NCBI RefSeq assembly: GCF_900107205.1
Contig: NZ_FNPC01000004.1
Location: 248,001 to 312,000, forward strand
Direction: 5' to 3'
DNA: 64,000 bases
From: Halopenitus persicus
GTDB taxonomy: Archaea; Halobacteriota; Halobacteria; Halobacteriales; Haloferacaceae
Each line of letters begins with the position of its first letter. Positions within the stretch are counted from its first letter, which is position 1. The position numbers and the translations under genes are program-made. Under the pieces are notes generated by a model. The model was not told the DNA's origin, did no database searches, and saw only the letters and a program-made list of their open reading frames with translations. This document shows positions 60,669-64,000 of this stretch, piece after piece.

Positions 60669-61718
60669 ATGGAAAACGTCCTCGTCACAGGTGGCGCGGG
60701 ATTCGTCGGGAGCCACGCCGCAGCGTTCTACGACGACCGCGGCGTCTCGGTCACGGCGCTGGATAACCTCAGCAGAGTCGATACCCTGGCCGAGGCCGAC
60801 GCGGACCGTGATACGGCGGCGTACAACTGGAAGTACCTCGAACGCGAGCACCCGGACGTCGAGCGCGTCGAGGCCGACGTCCGCGACTTCGATCGTCTCG
60901 AATCGATCGTCGAGGGACACGACGGCATCGTCCACACCGCTGGCCAGGTCGCGGTAACGACCTCGCTCGACGATCCGTTCCTCGACTTCGAAGTCAATGC
61001 ACGCGGAACGCTGAACGTCCTCGAGGCGGCCAGCGCGGCGGCCAGCGATCCAGCCGTCGTCGTCGCATCGACGAACAAAGTCTACGGCGACAACGTGAAC
61101 GACGTTCCCGTTCGTGAGGAGGAATCGCGCTACCAGTACGATGATCCGGAATTCGAGGACGGGATTCCGGAGACGCTCTCGATCGACGACTGCGAACACA
61201 CGCCCTACGGCGTCTCGAAGCTCGCGGCGGACCTCTACGTGCAGGACTACGCGGAACGCGGCGAGGTCGACGCCGCGGCCTTCAGGATGAGCTGTATCTA
61301 CGGGCCACGCCAGTTCGGCAACGAGGATCAGGGATGGGTCGCCCACTTCGCGTTGAGCGCGCTACGGGACGAGCCGCTGACGATCTACGGCGACGGGAAA
61401 CAGGTCAGGGACGTGTTGTACGTTGAGGACCTGATTCGTGCATACGACGCGTTTCTACAGGACCCAACGGGGAAGCCGAGCGTGTTCAACGTCGGCGGCG
61501 GCCCCGAGAACACGACCTCACTGCTTGAGTTTCTAGATTTGCTTGAGGAGGAGACTGGGTCGCGTCCTGACGTGAGCTTTGAGGACTGGCGGCAAGGTGA
61601 TCAGAAGGTATACGTGTCGGACGTATCGCGGGCAGAAAACAAGTTACATTGGGTACCTGAAATCGGATTTGAGGAAGGTATTGAACGATACCTGGACTGG
61701 ACGTGCCAAATCCAATGA
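60669..61718 (+). CDS. CDP-paratose 2-epimerase-like SDR (tyvelose type)
   Basis: 349 residues. The N-terminus [20 protein letters not shown] is SDR; the rest closely follows tyvelose epimerases: DGIVHTAGQVAVTTSLDDPF, DFEVNARGTLNVLEAASAAA, YGVSKLAADLYVQDYAERG, FRMSCIYGPRQFGNEDQGWV and AHFALSALRDEPLTIYGDGK. It should invert C2 of a nucleotide-linked sugar; the haloarchaeal substrate is unknown. It follows UXS with 51 bp. Its 3' end becomes AT-rich. Confidence 0.83.
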   Translation: MENVLVTGGAGFVGSHAAAFYDDRGVSVTALDNLSRVDTLAEADADRDTAAYNWKYLEREHPDVERVEADVRDFDRLESIVEGHDGIVHTAGQVAVTTSLDDPFLDFEVNARGTLNVLEAASAAASDPAVVVASTNKVYGDNVNDVPVREEESRYQYDDPEFEDGIPETLSIDDCEHTPYGVSKLAADLYVQDYAERGEVDAAAFRMSCIYGPRQFGNEDQGWVAHFALSALRDEPLTIYGDGKQVRDVLYVEDLIRAYDAFLQDPTGKPSVFNVGGGPENTTSLLEFLDLLEEETGSRPDVSFEDWRQGDQKVYVSDVSRAENKLHWVPEIGFEEGIERYLDWTCQIQ

Positions 61719-61741
61719 AATCCCTTTGCCGGGAGATCGCC

Positions 61742-63484
61742 TCACGGTCCTAATAGTATCTTGTACGTTCGTGAGGTCCTTATGTAGTAATAAATAGTTT
61801 GTAGAGCCTGATAACATTTGCTCGTGTGAAATCCAGTTCTGCAAATTAAAAATAGAGAACGGAAGAAGGAAATTGTTCTAGATGAGAATACAATCTCATA
61901 TTTTATTATGTTCTTCGTATCTCGGATGTACAGAAAAGTAGAGAATATACGCTTGAATAGAGAATAGCTTGCGCTATATGAAATCCAGTTCCATATTCTC
62001 GAGTGTACATATTGAGTGAAAGCAAAAATCGAACTCTTTTGAATTGTTGTCTCACCATCTCTATCAAAAATTCCAGTACCATCATTTTCAGTAACGATTG
62101 CGAAGAATATCAAAGCGAATAGTAATTCTTTACCCATAGCACTGAACATCTGAGCAATTCCTGATTCGAACTGCATCACGTAGATGAGCGCGATCCCGTA
62201 GAGGATTATGGGAACGATCCCACTGGAACCATTCATCTCCATCCTAAACCACCGATACAACAGACCAACACTTATTCCGAGAACAAACAATCCAATGAGG
62301 ACACCGAGACCCCCAAAGTTCCAGTATAGTTCACCCGGCACAGTCATTGCCGCGCAGGTTTCTGCGTTGATGCCCCGGCCCGAAAAATACTGATTGTTCC
62401 TGGCACACATTATTATTGATGGCTTCCCGGACCAGATCACTCTCGGAACGAACGAATACACCGTCAGCAATAGTGTCTCTCCGTGCTGATATGGGACTTG
62501 TTTTGGCGTTCTAGCGATAATCATAGTCAGTGCTTCCGTACCAATCAGACGGCCTGTAAACGGCCTAACGTAACTCGCGATAGTCGAACCTGGAAGGAAT
62601 ATTGCCTCAGATAGCGGGTATCCTGTGTGTAACCGTTCAATAATTTCTGACACGGGGAATGAAGCCACGAGAGCCAATCCAAGTCCCAATATATGTGTGT
62701 ACGAGATACCAGGACCAGCATAGTGATACACTAAGAGTAGTAATATACTGAAAATCAGCAGATGGCCCATTTTAAAACTGAAGACTGTGAAGAGGAGGAT
62801 TTCAATGGCTATTATACCGATCATTGCAATTGTTTGGAAGCCGTTTCTTTCGGACTGAAAATAGAGAAAGAGAATAGCGGCAGGAACGAAGTAATGCCAT
62901 CGAGCTACCAACGTGACAAACTCGTTGCTGCGGGATAATACACCGATCATTGACAGGGCATAAATACTGCTGCTAACGAGCCACACCAGCAGCAAATTTG
63001 GAACCAGTAGTCGCCTCCGATTCAATTGGGGGAGAAGATGTTTTCCCCGTTTGGACACACCCTCGTACCCAACGTAGAAGGCTACGACCCCACCTGAGAT
63101 CAACAGTAGTGAATGAAGAAACGGCCCTAGCAAATGCGAGGAATTCCTGAAGGCTGGAAACACACCACCAAAATTCAGAATTGTTATTCCGAAGGCGTTC
63201 ACTGGATAGTAGAGAAAAAACAACCCACCCATAATGACTACCGGTTCTAGTGGATCTTTTCCGAGGTAGTAATTCCACACTAGGGGGCCGACAGTAAGGA
63301 GCGTCACTAAAGCTATTAGTATCGGGATAATAAGTATATCAGTACGAACGGATCCCGATGGGAGACCGTTCATCACAATCCAGCCAATCGCTCCTATTCC
63401 CACTAGGAATGTTGTCTCGACGTATGCGATAAATAGCAGACGTCGGTCGTCTATCCATTCCGTCATACTAGCTATGTGCTTCAT
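61742..63484 (-). CDS. Wzy-like polymerase/ligase-type membrane protein, AT-rich
   Basis: 580 residues, about 12-13 hydrophobic helices followed by a long hydrophilic, basic C-terminus of about 100 residues after residue 470. The layout, with a large loop (about 300-380) between helices, fits O-antigen polymerase/ligase families. The loop includes SFVPRVIWSGKPSIIMCARN and later GELYWNFGGLGVLIGLFVLG. Its base composition is far more AT-rich than the flanks and the protein is not acidic, which marks recent transfer. It would link glycan repeats on the outer side. The assignment is by topology and context. Confidence 0.7.
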   Translation of the reverse strand: MKHIASMTEWIDDRRLLFIAYVETTFLVGIGAIGWIVMNGLPSGSVRTDILIIPILIALVTLLTVGPLVWNYYLGKDPLEPVVIMGGLFFLYYPVNAFGITILNFGGVFPAFRNSSHLLGPFLHSLLLISGGVVAFYVGYEGVSKRGKHLLPQLNRRRLLVPNLLLVWLVSSSIYALSMIGVLSRSNEFVTLVARWHYFVPAAILFLYFQSERNGFQTIAMIGIIAIEILLFTVFSFKMGHLLIFSILLLLVYHYAGPGISYTHILGLGLALVASFPVSEIIERLHTGYPLSEAIFLPGSTIASYVRPFTGRLIGTEALTMIIARTPKQVPYQHGETLLLTVYSFVPRVIWSGKPSIIMCARNNQYFSGRGINAETCAAMTVPGELYWNFGGLGVLIGLFVLGISVGLLYRWFRMEMNGSSGIVPIILYGIALIYVMQFESGIAQMFSAMGKELLFALIFFAIVTENDGTGIFDRDGETTIQKSSIFAFTQYVHSRIWNWISYSASYSLFKRIFSTFLYIRDTKNIIKYEIVFSSRTISFFRSLFLICRTGFHTSKCYQALQTIYYYIRTSRTYKILLGP

Positions 63485-63559
63485 AAGGGAAATTATGCGG
63501 ATCCGAATGACGCGTTCTTAATGCCGAACAGCTCGATAACTGGACACTCGAACTGCGTT

Positions 63560-64000
63560 TCAATGGAATCTCCCCCCACGAATCCAATCAAGTACGCGAC
63601 TCGCTGTTGTTCCTAATCCTCTTCTAGAGAGGGAGAGGAAAAGACGAGACAACCGATATTCTGTCTTCGTGAGACCGACACGCCGGGCAATAGCATCCTC
63701 TCCTACCCGAACGATCCGGTAGGACCGGCCATCGTCACGGAGTGCACGTTCGTCATTTACTGTGTTTGCGATATCCCGGTACGATTGCTCGTTCAACCTT
63801 CCGTGAAGTATTCTAACTGGGCCGTTTAGATATTGAAACCCGTTGCCGACACGGTAGTTGTATTCAGGAGGTATCGTGTGGATACACGCGTCCGAAACGT
63901 AGGCCGCATCTCGGAAGGCTTCCTGATCGTTTATCCCGGCCAGCTCCTGTTCATAGGTCTCATGTCGTTGCTGCCACTCTGTTAGAAGTTCGTTTGCATC
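63560..64000 (-). CDS. Glycosyltransferase (nucleotide-diphospho-sugar transferase type), C-terminal part
   Basis: The minus-strand frame runs in from the window end for 147 codons to the stop at 63560. It reads ELLTEWQQRHETYEQELAGI, then NDQEAFRDAAYVSDACIHTI and PPEYNYRVGNGFQYLNGPVR, HGR and a basic end. The NDQEAFRDA pattern followed by PPEYNYR and HGR is that of GT-A type transferases related to nucleotide-diphospho-sugar transferases. The N-terminus with the DxD lies outside. AT-rich like the previous gene and 75 bp upstream of it. Confidence 0.7.
   Translation of the reverse strand, partial: DANELLTEWQQRHETYEQELAGINDQEAFRDAAYVSDACIHTIPPEYNYRVGNGFQYLNGPVRILHGRLNEQSYRDIANTVNDERALRDDGRSYRIVRVGEDAIARRVGLTKTEYRLSRLFLSLSRRGLGTTASRVLDWIRGGRFH

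Overview
The window is about 64 kb of high-GC DNA from a halophilic archaeon, probably of the Halorubrum/Haloferax branch (Haloferacales). Supporting signs are very acidic proteins, an archaeal geranylgeranylglyceryl phosphate synthase, diphthamide, SRP19 and Gar1 genes, a fused CoxA-CoxC oxidase, archaeosortase A, and many near-leaderless genes with a TATA-like element about 27 bp before the start codon. I see no rRNA, tRNA, CRISPR array or complete insertion sequence. The assignment to a genus is inference.

Layout. 1-8.1 kb: a partial acetyltransferase, a GlpA-like FAD dehydrogenase, a DUF2070 membrane protein, then two glycosyltransferases, a sulfatase-fold enzyme with threonine at the nucleophile position, and a flippase-like membrane protein, together a plausible lipid or surface-glycan module. 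8.2-13.3 kb: an aa3-type terminal oxidase operon (CoxB, CoxA-CoxC fusion, two small membrane subunits, UspA) and a divergent membrane protein. 13.3-17.8 kb: Drg GTPase, a MATE exporter and a two-domain VOC protein. 18-25.5 kb: a large mosaic BGTF-type surface glycoprotein, archaeosortase A, an FAD oxidoreductase, a membrane J-domain protein and an MTH865-like protein. 25.6-33.1 kb: a DUF1102 protein with a DUF1102-like/PKD membrane partner, then a CheY-like receiver, a DUF7344-type wHTH protein, a DUF7504/KaiC-like protein and a coiled-coil zinc-ribbon protein.

33.2-46 kb is mostly core: diphthine synthase, a threonine synthase paralogue without the PLP lysine, TopA, a CMD protein, GGGP synthase, a DtxR regulator, a BtuCDF-type importer whose binding protein has a PGF-CTERM tail (a probable substrate of the archaeosortase at 22 kb), and the SRP19-Gar1-presenilin-like operon. 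46-48.8 kb has a DUF4330 protein, a small protein and a TrmB regulator.

48.8-64 kb is a surface-glycan locus mixed with accessory DNA. It holds several SDR sugar-nucleotide enzymes (including a UDP-sulfoquinovose synthase homologue, a UDP-xylose synthase type and a tyvelose-epimerase type), GalU, a polyprenyl-phosphate sugar transferase, a Wzy-like AT-rich membrane protein and a partial glycosyltransferase. Between them lie a DUF6516/HVO_A0114 toxin-antitoxin pair with its own palindrome, small regulators and orphans, and the frameshifted tail of an RmlB gene. Two TACT-N8-GAGTA sites, one beside trmB and one just upstream of the sulfoquinovose synthase gene, suggest that TrmB links sugar status to this glycan pathway. 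Short tandem repeats of 14 to 42 bp recur at gene boundaries across the window; one carries three copies of a TATA box.
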